From Sclerodactyla briareus (Eukaryota; Echinodermata; Holothuroidea; Dendrochirotida; Sclerodactylidae), in contig JAODTK010005198.1 in NCBI GenBank assembly GCA_026419785.1, positions 1 through 64,000 on the forward strand: 64,000 nt of DNA, given 5' to 3'. A program made the translations under genes and the position numbers. The notes beneath the pieces were generated by a model. That model was given only the letters and a program-made list of their open reading frames with translations, ran no database searches and had not been told where the DNA came from. Positions 23,700 through 36,119 of this stretch are shown here, one piece after another; positions within the stretch are counted from its first letter, which is position 1; each line of letters opens with the position of its first letter.

Positions 23700-26600
23700 T
23701 GTGATGATTAGAACTTAGGGCTGAGGGTGGGTTGGATGTACTGCACAAGGACATGCAACACACTCAATGAACTGATTACCACTCGCGTTTAAGATTTTTG
23801 CCTCCTTAATCGGTCCAGTACCAGCAAGAGAATCCACCAATTTGCCCTGTTAAATATCTGTATTTGCCTTTCAAGATCTGTCTTTTTGCCCTGTCAAGTA
23901 CTTTTGGCGAGGTGGAGACGCCCCACAGCCAAAACAAAATTCCCTCCCTTCCTCAAATCACGCTTCTGCAAATAGTATGACATCCTACACAGCATATGGT
24001 AGCGGACCTTATGTTGGAATTGTAGTAGTAAGCCTTTTTAGCGAGTTGCGTTTAATGATAGCTGAAGAACACGGCCAACAACATTTCACATGCACAGTGG
24101 TATTCGAAGTTCTATAGCACTATTCATCATGAAAAAATTCAGGAATTGTGTTATAATTCCACCATTGTTGTTCAGGGTTATATATATTAATGATATCTCC
24201 ACCAAGAGTAATATTTACTTCAGTGAGTGTAATTTTAATGAGGAGACTAAAATTACAAACAGACAATTATTGGAAGGTTGGTCAATGTGCACAGACATAG
24301 TCATGCAGAATGTAGCAATCAGTCCGTGAGACAAATTTAACAAATCATTCTTTACGGACAAATCTGAAAGGGACAAATTCGAGAGCAAAGCCAGTTGAAT
24401 AGAATCTACATGGTGTGGGATTATCGACTGAGAAAGGTATGGTGATGATCGAGCACTGGATGGAAACACAAAGCAGTTACGCAGCAGTCCCACGAACAAA
24501 ACTATCGAGAAATGGCTACTTTTACCAGGTACACAGCGCCAATGTGATGATGTAGACGTCCCACAGTCTATGGGGTTGGTGTGAATTGGGGGTAAGCTAA
24601 CTCAAGGCTTTCTCAAATGATATGATCAGTTAGTAGCGGTTCCACAAGTTGCCCGAAGTATTGTTACTCACACTTATAAGCTAGTTGCACATAAATCGGA
24701 ACTTCTTTGGAGCCAAATATTTACGTCAAATTTGTATCTCTGTAATACTAACTGTGACTCCTTTGTAGCCATATAATTTTACTACCATCGGACTCTTAGT
24801 GGGGAGAGCCACGTAGTGGTCGGCTGAAGAAAAAAAAAAGGGCAGCAAGTGGAAAGTGCTGCAAATACGTATGGTAATTATGGATGAGTCTAAAGGACAT
24901 AAATTTGAGACGAGTATAATTTTATTACACAGTCTGTTATCCCTACAGCCCACTTCCATGCAATACTGAATGGTGATATTCAACTCGAGAACTAAATACG
25001 ATTTCCATATTCCCTCATCACTATAGCATTATTTGCACCTAAATTGTTCACTTTCATTCAATTTTGTACACACCTTCTCTAATAACATTCCTCGGGGGGA
25101 ATCTGTATGAAGTATAAACTCTTGTGTCAAGGGAACATGTTTTCGTTGGGATTACGTTACAGGTACAAACAAACAGTTTCGAAAACACTAGAACAAAAAA
25201 TAAAAATAAATAAATAAACATGAGAGCCGAAATCATATTTCAGAGTTTGAAGAACCTATCATACATAGAGAAAATCTATGTGGTACATTGCATAATCATT
25301 CACTGTAACAAATACAACAAAGAGACATATTATCCCATTCGGAGATTACTGTGTAGCCCACCGTGTAGTATTATTAACATATTGGAGTTTTTTTTTTTTT
25401 GCCGTAGCTACAAAGACACATGACTGAGCCTGGAGCATACGTATGAATGCAATAAAACAATGAATCTGATTGTTTAAACCTAGTCAACACAACTATGCTT
25501 CCAACGATTGCAGTTAAACTGGCCAGCTTCCTAGCCTGGCAAGCTAATCGAAACTGAACCAATTGGTTAATTTATCCCTTATCATTTTCAGTCTACCACC
25601 CAGACAGAAACCCTTGGAAAATGGCGCAAAAATGATAAATTGTCCAAGGCCGACCTCAGTTGTCTTTACCCTTTACCATCCCTTAGAAGACAAGGGGAAG
25701 GGGAAATCCCTTAGGAAACCCCCCACCCCACAGAGCTTTCCTTCCTTCCCCTCCTGTGCAATTTGTTATTGGTTATCTAATATCATCTGCACAGCATACC
25801 GCCCCATCTGTTTTCTTTTGACAGCTGAATTTATAAGCCAATCATGGATGCTGGCTGCCAGGAGGGTTTATTGTCAATCATTTTCAGGTGCAACATTGAT
25901 TCATTTGTAGTCCACAACTAGACTGCATCTATGCTTCAGCTTTCTTCTCCCAGCTGCAGTGAAGCTATGAATTTTGATATCCTACCACTGCAGGGCGAAT
26001 ATTAGCAGGGTAAAATGAACCTGTCACCCTCACTACATTGGGCATCTCCGGGCGGCAGTTAGCTTGCAGTCATGCTCAGGCAAAACCAGGATACCATGAA
26101 ACAATACTCAAATGATCATTACTGCAATATTTCCGTTGATCCCCATGGTATCAAAGCCTGTCATATTTGTCATGTTGCAGCCACTGCCGCCAACGCTCTC
26201 AATATCCAACCCGCTGTTCAGCAGGAAATATGTAGTCAGTGCCGTGCATTGTAACAACATGGTTGCTAATGCAAACCTGTGAGAACAAGTTGTAACTACA
26301 AGTATCTTAGCAGCTTGATCTGCAGCCATGATGCGATAGACAATGCTGTGCTAAGGACACGAATAGTGATGCACGACACAACCTATCGGTCGTTCTAACC
26401 TTAGTAATTTATGCTTGGCTGTGCAGTACTTGTGGTATAAACAGTCGATGCAGTTATTATACTGACCTTCTATCATAGGCTTGCCCCATCTCTTACTTTC
26501 CAGAACATTCACAGGTAACAAACTTCGGGGAAAAAGTAACTAAGAAGAGTAGCATATATTGTTTATCATATGGTGCATCTGAATAACACCTACTGAAACA

Positions 26601-29350
26601 ACTTCTATCGTAATGCAACATCTGACTGGACCTTGTTGGGAGTTTATTACAATATTAGTGGTTTGATAAACTGGTGATATATTAAATATAATATGATCAT
26701 ATTTGGTGTATGTGGCTGATACGATATTTCTCAGCCTCAAAATCATTCGGTGAATCCACCATGTGCGAAAATACATTTGAACTGGCCCTCTGTTATATGT
26801 GATATCTCCTTTCAAGGTTCATCTTGCTGAATTTTCACTTAAATAACAATCAGTTACTACAAATTGTTTGATATAGAGGGCCTAGAGTCTTGCATTCAAC
26901 CTTCATGAGTCATGTTGGGTAGAATTTTTAAATCGGTAAAACGGAATTTGGGCAATATAGAGGAGTATCTGCAAATACCTGGTTTTCGCCCTAAGTACAG
27001 CCACTGTCTAATGTCTGGGTATATCATAATTTTTTTTTCATTTTCGGGCATCACTCTGTTAAGACATTACACCTCGTTGGAATCTAGATGTTCTCAATCA
27101 AAGTCATGGAAGATGATTTTAGAGAACATTTGAGCCAACAGAATATTTATTAACTAGAACAAATATGTTGGTTTTGATGTAACATATACATGGGTCTGGT
27201 TTGAGAATGAGTGTAGCCAGTAGCACACAGACCAATGTTAACACTATATAATGATTACTTGAATTAGTATTTACAACCGCGCCTGAATGTCAATGGATGA
27301 ATAAATTATACAAAAACAGATGGAACAGACAAGAACTGGTGAACCTAAAACTGAACATAAAAAATATATAAGTTGGATTGGGTTCGCATGCTGTTTATTG
27401 GCGGCTATAAACAATTATTTTGTACAGACACACACACAAAGTGGGATATGAATAACCCACTATTCTAGCCATACTGTTGAGCATTATATTACATGAATAA
27501 TGAAGGGAACTGCTACAGCTAGGACGACGTCAATGTCGATACCTGATTCCGAGATGGTAAGATCCAGTCCTGAACCTTGTTAGACACCAGTTGTTTTTTG
27601 AATTTCTCTTGTTGAAATGTGCTTCCGCCCAGCTGGACTCTGTCAATTGTAGATGGACGCCCTTTATCCCGGGCAGGTGAGGCTCCTCAGAGGTGGGTCA
27701 TAAATCCTTGCGCTGACCCACCCGCGCCCAGTTACTTAGATGAATCATCAATTTCTTTCAAATGACTCACTCAGCAGACCACCTTCTTCTTATCATTGTC
27801 CACATCATCCAAGAGTTGAAAATGACACCCCAGTATACAACACAGTAAATACCATTAAGGGAAGTAACACATGTGACAATACCTCACATTGACTGACCAT
27901 GTCCGGGGATGATGAATGGGATATGCAAATGACAAGTGCTACAGTACAATGTTCACAAATGATTCTCTTTTGAAAATTTGACTAGTTCGGTAGGTTACAT
28001 GCAACCAAAAAATCAATTTGATTTATGATGTGTACCGTGTTTCATTGCCCAAAGTAGTTCATATAAATAATGCATTGGCCAGAACAACCACATCATGAAT
28101 ATTCTGGAAGAATCATCAAAGGGCAGGCAGCGCGTTTCTACATTCCACATCGACCAAAGTCGCACCATAACCTGCGTCAGAGAAACAAAGCGTAAGTGGG
28201 CTTTGTTTCTTACAGATTCTGTAGCCACTTTAGACGTCGCGCATAAATTCGGTACAACGCATACTCTTTCGCGTCAGCCCTTGATTGTTGGGCATGCTAT
28301 TTTCAACATCTCTCCGCACGTGGCCAATGTTGGATATGAACATTTCGATGGCCCAATCTAGCAAAAGTGTCTCTCATGATGTATTAGGGGGCCCTCTGTA
28401 CAGTCAAAAAATCCCATTTTTACTAACTTTGAAGTCATTTTTCAGCAATTTGAATTTCTGTTATACCTTTTGATAACATTCCCAACAAAATTATGAAAAG
28501 TTGTTTTGATAACCATTGTCTTTTAAGTTCGTTTTGGTGTATAGTCACCTGGTATCAGCATTGATTTGCAACATGGGTGGGGGACTCTACTTTTAACAAA
28601 TTGACCATGAAAACAACTCCACCACGAAATTGTAAGTTTTTTCAGGAAATCTTTCTGACTCCAGCCATTCCAACAGTACCCAAAAATGGGTTTACAAGTA
28701 GAACGTAAAGTGATTGAGCTATGGAAAACTTACAGCAGTGGCTCATCAGTCTTAGGGCCAGTGAAACCTGGGCCAGAATATTTAAATAAACAGGTTACAC
28801 CCATATAATATGCACACTAATAAAACATTAACAATTCCAAAAAAGTAATCATAATGGGAAGATACCTGCATTTACACACCACAAACTATAAGACATAATT
28901 AAATTTTATAAATGCATAAGAAAATAATAGAATTTGTTCCATGTAAAGTGTATCTACAGTCCATACAGGACTTAATTGACTATCCAGTTATTTTACAACC
29001 AAATACAATATCGTGAAGCTCTCCTCGGCATCGATTGTTCAATCACCGTCCATCATTTTGGCGGGAGGGGGGGGGGGAAATTGTCTCTGGTCATACCAAA
29101 CAGTCCAGACATCATGGGACTTGCGAAACTCTTTATGAATACCTGTTTAAAGAGTTGATATATTGGTACACCAAGCTATGATCTCCATAGTATGGAAGCT
29201 GATGTTATGCCCGAAGAGGGACCTGCCCGGGAACCGCTCGAATAGGAGTCAGCCCAACTATAATAGCTGTCGGTTAAACTCTCTCATAACCTCACACAGG
29301 AATCATTCACTGTCGCAGCTTGATGCTAGCCGGCCCATCAGACAGCATGC
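23700..29350. other. Long AT-rich stretch with a few weak coding hints
   Basis: Mostly plain sequence. Weak hints: a LINE-like 'PLLFRVIYINDIS' near 24145-24205 (+), the ATG frame at 26108-26329 (-) listed separately, and an exon-like block near 28013-28190 (-) after the acceptor 'tttgtttctctgacgcag'. No repeats of note. Confidence 0.35.
26108..26329 (-). CDS. Possible first coding exon of a membrane protein, unknown
   Basis: ATG in a good initiation context (atcATGG). Reads MAADQAAKILVVTTCSHRFA, then a hydrophobic stretch LATMLLQCTALTTYFLL, then a segment with two N-glycosylation-type sites (NMTNMTG), for 73 codons. It looks like a signal anchor or first membrane helix followed by a lumenal loop. 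No clear donor or downstream exon seen. I do not recognise the family. Confidence 0.3.
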   Translation of the reverse strand: MAADQAAKILVVTTCSHRFALATMLLQCTALTTYFLLNSGLDIESVGGSGCNMTNMTGFDTMGINGNIAVMII

Positions 29351-29735
29351 GTAACAGAGGTAGTTTCCTGGCCTACTCAACAGAAGCCTATCCTACCTGG
29401 TGTTTACTTTCCATATCCCAGATGAGGCAGTTTAGAGTGATACCTCAGATTTGCCTACTCCAAACATGTTCATATCGGAGGTATTTATGGCCGTAGACTC
29501 AACAGCTCCTATCACGCTGGTGCTATGTTTCTGAATATTTCACAAGGGTAATTTGAATCCTCCTTCATTCAGCCTACTTCAACATGTAAATGTACCTGAG
29601 TCAGTTCACTGCTTAACCTGAAACACTGCCTCTCAAACTGGTTTGATGTTCCAATCTCCAGGATGAGGCAATCTGATGGCAGCTCGCCTACCTTATTCAT
29701 ACTGAACTGTTGAGTTCTATGTTTCCCTGACTCAC

Positions 29736-29981
29736 ACAACATGACTGCATGACTGGGACCAACCACTTCCTAGCACCATTCGTCCCATTTGCATTTGCTA
29801 GTTCAATCCCCAGAGGACCCGAGCTCAGCTCTTGACAGATGCCGCAGTCCAATACCTCACGAATATTACATCGGATATCCTTGAATACTGCGAGAATATT
29901 CTCCAGGATTGTGTCTCCGTCCACCAAATCGTTGCATATAGCATCCAGAACACCACCTGGCCTGCTAATACCAAGGTCGGG
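29736..29981 (-). CDS. Unassigned minus-strand gene, exon 2
   Basis: 246 bp, exactly 82 codons, phase 0 at both ends. Acceptor 'ttcgctccaaaaggtgtcag' after a long T-rich tract; donor GT|GTGAGT at 29735. Reads PDLGISRPGGVLDAICNDLV, then DGDTILENILAVFKDIRCNI, then REVLDCGICQELSSGPLGIE without a stop. Acidic, helix-prone and soluble-looking. It follows exon 1 (30073-30240) across a 91-bp intron with matching phase and no frame errors. The opposite strand is also open here (29832-30230), but lacks matching splice logic. Confidence 0.5.
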
Positions 29982-30072
29982 CTGACACCTTTTGGAGCGA
30001 AAAAACAAAAACCACGTGAATTCCAAAGTTTCCCTGAAATCGCATCCTCAACCAACTACTGTGCCCTAATAC

Positions 30073-30240
30073 CTCGTCTTTCAAGGAGCGAAGCACAAAG
30101 GTCCTATGAATATCAACCGGTGAACACAGGTTCACACGCACACAGGTCCCCTGTCTTTGAGGTATTTGCGGGGGTGGTTCTTTGTTCGTATCTATTTGCA
30201 AGCTCCCTCGTTCTTGTTTATTTTCCTTGAGCTCCTCCAT
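30073..30240 (-). CDS. Unassigned minus-strand gene, exon 1 with start codon
   Basis: 168 bp, 56 codons from ATG (context gctATGG) to a donor GACGAG|GTATTAGG, ending in phase 0. Reads MEELKENKQERGSLQIDTNK, EPPPQIPQRQ, then GTCVRVNLCSPVDIHRTFVL. Begins with a charged, likely disordered segment. I do not recognise the protein and did not find exon 3 below 29736. Confidence 0.5.
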
Positions 30241-31244
30241 AGCTGCGAAGTCGAGTTCAGGTAGTCCCGTCCTGTTCCGCCGTCCGTATGGGCGGTTGTC
30301 TTGCAGGGTGGGTCACCTTGTGGCCGATCTCGCGTATATGCAGAACCATTGGGGATTATTCTGGGAAGTTAGAAGGAATACATAGTGGGCACTTTCATTG
30401 TGAGCAACTGTATTTGTCCTCATTGGTAACCCTAGGCTGGGATATCTCCATCAGGTCACTGGTCATCGTTGCCTTATGATATGTTTGGTTCTATCTCAAG
30501 TATCTTCCTCTATGGTGGATACTTATCGATCAAATCGAAAACGATTAAAAATGGCTCTCCCATAGGGCCAGAGCACAATATGGCCCCAAATGATTGCCAG
30601 GCTTTGGAACATGCCAAATTCGGAAAAATTCATTGATTCAAGATGCACACCATCAGAGCAGTGCGCCACGCCCCACTTCCACCCCCACCGAGATTTCACA
30701 AGTTTTTGGGCAATCAAACAACTGTCAGAATTTTATCCATTTGTTGAGCATTGGACCCAGTTGCCTTACTACTCACCTTAATTTGGCCTTACGTGACAAT
30801 GAAGCCAAACGCCATTTTGAAGGTGGTTCAGACGTATCTTCAGTGGCAAACCTTCCTCCGTACCCATACGACCCGAAGGATCCAAGCTTGAGCATTATCG
30901 CCATTATAATTGATTTGGACACTTGTCCATACCTACGCAACATAATCTTTACCTATAGTCATGACAATTGGTAAATTACTTCCAGCCTATGGTTCTTTTT
31001 TCATTGTTTTCATATCAGTGAGATTGGCACTCTTATCATAGAGTTCAATCACCATTCCTAACCTTCTGAAATAACTTCCTAAAGAGACATCACAGATTTT
31101 CCTGTTTGTCTGCAATCTTGTTAATATTCTTGCAATATGATATAGCCATATTGATTTTGAATGATTTTGGAAGAGCGTAAGAAGGCATTTTCAAATGTGA
31201 TCTAACCATTATAATCTCTTTTCAATGAGCTAATCTACAGTTAG

Positions 31245-31396
31245 CAGTGTTGGGTGCCCAAATCAATGGAGGACCATGAACATGTTTTTACTAGTCTCCA
31301 GATTGGAATGTCGGATGACTGTTTTTTTCGCTTTATGCCCCCCCTTTTGTATAAACCTATGCACTCCAATTAGAGATTGGGGGGCGCCCTTCACTG
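31245..31396. mobile_element. Possible short hAT MITE
   Basis: 152 bp. Left end 'cagtgttgggtgccc' and reverse-complemented right end 'cagtgaagggcgcccc' are inverted relatives. Flanks 'cagttag' and 'agttgag' are only an approximate target duplication. Confidence 0.4.
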
Positions 31397-31498
31397 AGTT
31401 GAGGCTGTGATTCCTAACTCCCTCCACAGCAATCTTCCAGCAGTGTTCACAACATTGTTCCCATCCGTAACCTCATGCCACGCATTCCTTTTCTTCTC

Positions 31499-31850
31499 CT
31501 CCCCATTTTGGGACCTGTCCTGCTTTTGTCCACTTGATTGAATGGAGAAAATTAGCAATTTAAATCTCCCTAGTAGTGAATAGCCAATAGCACTGCAAGG
31601 TTGGATCTTAGATGATGCAGCTCCAATGTGTAACCTGATTTTACTGGAAGGCATCTCACAACCCCTCTTTTCCCTTTTGGGACCACGTACTGCTTCTCAC
31701 TTGATTGAATAAAGGAAATAACCCTAGTAAAAGAAAAATTCTACATCTGAATAGCCGATAGCACTGCATGGTTGGATCTTATAACGTCCATCTCCAATAT
31801 GTTACCTGAATTTTCCCTAGAGGCAGACCCATCCCCGTTGTCCAAGCTGT
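31499..31850. repeat. Two-unit tandem duplication, ~175 bp
   Basis: 'ttttgggacc.gt.ctgcttttg' ... 'cacttgattgaat' ... 'gaatagccaatagcactgca' ... 'ggttggatctta' in 31499-31670 recurs in 31671-31845. Confidence 0.65.
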
Positions 31851-31879
31851 GGGACCTCTTTGATTTCTCTAGCTTCTCG

Positions 31880-32650
31880 ATTGAATAATGCAGCATCCTT
31901 ACTGTTTGGCTATAGGTTTGCTATCTAAACAGGTATCCTGATGCCATTGGTGTGTTTGCCCAGATTGTTTCCCCTAGCAACTTACTCAATTGATGCAGCA
32001 TACTTATTGTTGTCTAGGAGTTGCTAACTACAGGTATCCTGAGGCCATTGATGTGTGGCCCAGATTGTTTCCCCTAGCTACTTACTCAATTGATGCAGCA
32101 TACTTATTTTGTCTATGGGTTGCTAACTACAGGTATCCTGAGGCCATTGGTGTGTGGCCCAGATTGTTTCCCCTAGCCACTTACTCAATTGATTGATGCA
32201 GCATACTTATTGTTGTCTATGGGTTGCTAACTACAGGTATCCTGAGGCCATTTGTGTGTGGCCCAGATTGTTTCCCCTAGCTACTTACTCAATTGATTGA
32301 TGCAGCATACTATTGTTGTCTATGGGTTGCTAACTACAGGTATCCTGAGGCCATTGTGTGTGGCCCAGATTGTTTCCCCTAGCTACTTACTCGATTGATG
32401 CAGCATACTTATTGTTGTCTATGGGTTGCTATCTACATGAATCCTAAAGGCCATTGGTGTGTGGCCCAGGTTGTTTTCTTTAGCTAGTTGATTGATGCAG
32501 CATACTTATTGTTGTCTATGGGTTGCCAACTACATGTATCCATTGGTGTGTGGCCCAGATTGTTGTCCCTAGCTTCTCGATTGAATAATGCAGCATACTT
32601 ACTGTTGTCTGTGGGTTGCTATCTACAGGTATCCCATGGCCATTGGGTTG
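31880..32650. repeat. ~100-bp satellite, about 8 units
   Basis: Unit: 'gatgcagcatacttattg' 'ttgtctatgggttgctaact' 'acaggtatcctgaggccatt' 'ggtgtgtggcccagattgtt' 'tcccctagctacttactcaa' 'ttga'. Units start near 31887, 31992, 32090, 32193, 32299, 32395, 32493 and 32588, spaced 95-107 bp. Adjacent units differ mainly by single-base gains or losses, e.g. 'catactatt' versus 'catacttatt'. Confidence 0.9.
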
Positions 32651-32659
32651 TTTGGGGTA

Positions 32660-33435
32660 ACTGTCAAAATCAAAATAAAAACAAACTGCCTCATGTCCAC
32701 TGAAAATGTGGAATTGTTATTATTTAATCATGGCTAATTCTGGCCATCTGAGAAACACTGGTGAGATGAATGACAAAGGAGAGGAGAAAATCTCATGCCA
32801 TATTGGCATACAGGTTAAATATAAATTAACTAATGTTGAGATCTCTCAAATCTGAGTGGATGCAATACTTGCACTGGTCAAAGGCAGCAGTATATCTTGT
32901 TTTTCTATTCACTACAGTAGGATCCAAGCAGGAATTGAACTCTGGCCCTTCATTTTGGGCCTATTGATGGGCACAGAGCCCCCCAACCACTTGAAGGATA
33001 AGTTCATTCTGAAGGACATGAACCATGATGGGCACCTAAGTGGCGGCGTCAACTTGTGTAAAATTTATAGTATTATAGTGAGTAAGTACTGAGTAAGTAC
33101 TGGAAGGCTAATGACCATGTGTGCAACCACATGGTAACTAGAATAGTTAGGTATGAGATGTGAGGATATTTTTGACAAACATTTCCTGTCGGTTATGGAT
33201 TGGTGGATTATTGTCATTTGTGTTATATGCTAAACACCAAAGTCTGAAGTCTTCAGTATAATTAATCCGACAGCGGGAGCTGTTTCCTATGTTTTTTTTT
33301 CATTACTTCCAGATACTTGTGAATTCCGAAAAATTATAATGTGAAAATAATGGGTAACTGAATTACCAGCTCTCTTCCCCGAGTTTCCTCCCTCCGTGCA
33401 GGAGATAACAATTTTGAAAGTTGTGTGTCCTAACT
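32660..33435. other. Gap, nothing recognised
   Basis: AT-rich. One 78-codon frame (32856-33092, +) without motif or splice support. Confidence 0.4.
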
Positions 33436-33439
33436 GTTC

Positions 33440-33825
33440 CTCAGTTTTGCTGGGTTTGTATGTAGCAGTAAATTCAGGATTCACATTTGGAGGTGAGACA
33501 ATCAAGTGGGTTCTCGAATGCATGGAGTCTTGCCTGTTTCAGAAACTGTAGTTGTTTCTGTTTAGGCTTCGAGTTTTGTTTCACCCAACAAAAAGAGGTC
33601 AAGAGAGGGAACTGCTAGTTAGCAATAAATAATTACAGCGGAATAGTAGTATTTGCCAGTTTTACTGGCTTTGTACGTTAGCAGAAATTCAGAATTTACA
33701 TTGTAGACGAGACATTGTAAGTGGGTTCTCGGACCACTACGTTTACCTGTTTCGAGAACTGTGGTTGTTTTTTAGGCTTTGAGTTTTTGTTTTTCATCAA
33801 CAAGAGAAAGGGGAGGGGTGCTACA
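33440..33825. repeat. Two-unit tandem duplication, ~215 bp
   Basis: 'ctgggtttgtatgtagcag' ... 'gtgggttctcg' ... 'cctgtttc.gaaactgt' ... 'taggcttcgagttttgttt' in 33445-33600 recurs at about 33665-33800. Confidence 0.6.
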
Positions 33826-34689
33826 GTATCAGGTGCAACCTTTATTTTGCCATCATCTATATTTCACCATGAACACCACTGATTTCGATGACCAGTCTCA
33901 CACCCCCTCCAAACGCACCGGGACTGGATGTTTGACCATGTTTACTACCAAGATTTAGGAAGGGTGACTAAAACTAAAAAAATTTGCATGACTTATGCAA
34001 ATTATGGACACATTTGTCCTTCTCAAACTTGAATGACTCAGAATAGTTTCATAGAATTCTACAAACACATGCCAATAGGCACTTCATTGAACCCGTGGCC
34101 CTGACTCTCATGTTCATATGGCTCTCAAGATTGCAGGTCTACTATAGTCACAAGTTTTCATAAAAGCCACAACCTCAAGATTTTGCAACATTTTGGCACA
34201 TGTTATGCTACAAGTCTTACGTTCACATACCTATTAAATCATTATAGCTCTATCATTATAGTTTGACCATAATCATGCCAATAAGCTCATCAATTACTAG
34301 GTAATTACTCCTGTAATCATGGCTTTATGCTCCCAAGCTAATCGGATTGTGTTCAACGAACCAACTCTATAAAATGTCACTAAAATTGGTCTGGCAGTTG
34401 TGAGAACCCTGCTGCAACGCGACACACATAACGCAACCTACCAACAAGTGTGATCACACACACACAGAAGATGATGAACAGGATTCAATAGCATGTCTTC
34501 AACCCATCTGTTTCTCAGAAGGCTTCGTTCCAGTTTTTTTCATAACCGAAAGCCAAAAAGGCTTAGTGATTCCTTGACTTTTCTGTCACCCATACCAGAC
34601 ACAACGGACAAATGGGAGATAGTACCAGCTCATTATGGGCAACACACGTCTTACACATTTCCTATCTTTACAACCAACTAATATGGTTC

Positions 34690-35640
34690 CTGTACCCTTG
34701 GTAATAAAGCTACACACTAAATTTCATCAAGGTTTTCCATACTTTGACCTCTGGTAACCTTAGATGAACCTCGCCCTGACCCCCAAAACAATAGGGTTCA
34801 TTGTAAATCATCATGGGAATACACAACCCAACGTATGACCTATTCACCCCGCCCTTTAACAACAAAAACTAGGTTCATTACTCCCCATAACGGAGATACA
34901 CACCTAATTTCAACCTGATCAGAACCACCGTTCTGGACTATCGTGTTTACAAGGTTTTTCAGACTTTGAACCTCTTGTGACCTCAGATGACCTCCCGACC
35001 TGACCCCCAAAACAATATGGTTCATGACTCATCATGGGGAATATACAGACCAAGTATGAGCCTCATTCACCCAGCACATTACAAAAAACAATAGGGTTGT
35101 ACTCCCCATAAGAGAGATAAACACCTAATTTCAACATGAGCACAACAACCGTTCTGCGACTTATCGTGGTTACAAGGTGTCAGACTTTGACCTCTGGTTT
35201 GACCTCAGTGACCTCGGACCTGACAAACAAAAACAATAAGGGTTCATGTACTCATAATGGGGACCCACACACCAAGTATGAGCTTCATCCATCGTGGGGT
35301 CAAGTTATTCCTGTTTACAAGCCAAAATGTCTGAAATATCCTTTTCATAATTCTCCTATTTTCGATCAAAATTCCACTCCTAACCTGAACCAAAAACAAT
35401 AGTGGTTGCTGTATCCTCCCCATAAGAAAGCATACACCTCTAATTTCAACCTTGATCATACCACCATTCTAGATTTACGTGTTTAACATACATTACAAAG
35501 TTTTCAGAACTTGACCTCTGGTGACCGCTCAGATGACCTCTGACCTGACCCAAAAACAATAGGGTTCATGTCCCTCATTCATGGGGAAAACACCATACCT
35601 AAGTATGAGCCTGACCTACCCAGACATGATCAAGTTACCA
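34690..35640. repeat. Tandem array with 'gacctctg..gacctcagatgacct' unit
   Basis: Four to five degenerate units of about 175-320 bp. Each carries 'tttgacctctggtgacctc' 'agatgacctctgacctgacc', 'caaaacaatagggttcat', 'caccaagtatgagcc', and 'taatttcaacctgatca'. Landmarks near 34745, 34975, 35190 and 35512. A (CA) tract follows at about 35667-35710. The gacct/gacctc wording also occurs in R1 near 375. Confidence 0.75.
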
Positions 35641-35649
35641 TCCCCATGT

Positions 35650-36088
35650 TTACAAGCTGTGGCGTACACACACACACATACGCACGCACACACACACCAC
35701 AACACACATACGGACTTTACAGATTTGCGAGGAAGTTCCATTGCCGAAAAAAACTAAATAAGTCGGAAATGTGTGTTGCGAGGTGTGTCAAGTCCTCGAA
35801 TGCACAGTAACTTGTACTCGGATGAAGGGTAAAACTTAACACGCATCACTCACCACTAAAAAATCTTGCATCACAATATAAAGTATATCCGAGGACATGC
35901 TGCTAATGCCCTTTGAGTGGATAGAGGGGGATATGTAGAATCGTTTAAACGCTTTTCTTTCGAGGACCCGATTTCAGGTCCTCAGGAAGAAAAAATGTCC
36001 TCGCAAGTCGGGTGTGTTAACAGGTTGATAACAGTTATGGTCTTCCACGGATAGTACAGTAAACGCACAAACACACAACACACACACA

Positions 36089-36119
<31 letters not shown>

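Noticed and set aside
24090-24329. 'PLLFRVIYINDIS' similar to the LINE reverse transcriptase box
   Set aside because: Too short and not supported by flanking motifs; kept only as a hint.
29360-29720. Possible ~240-bp tandem repeat ('cccagatgaggcag' / 'ccaggatgaggcaa')
   Set aside because: Only two weak matches; could be chance.
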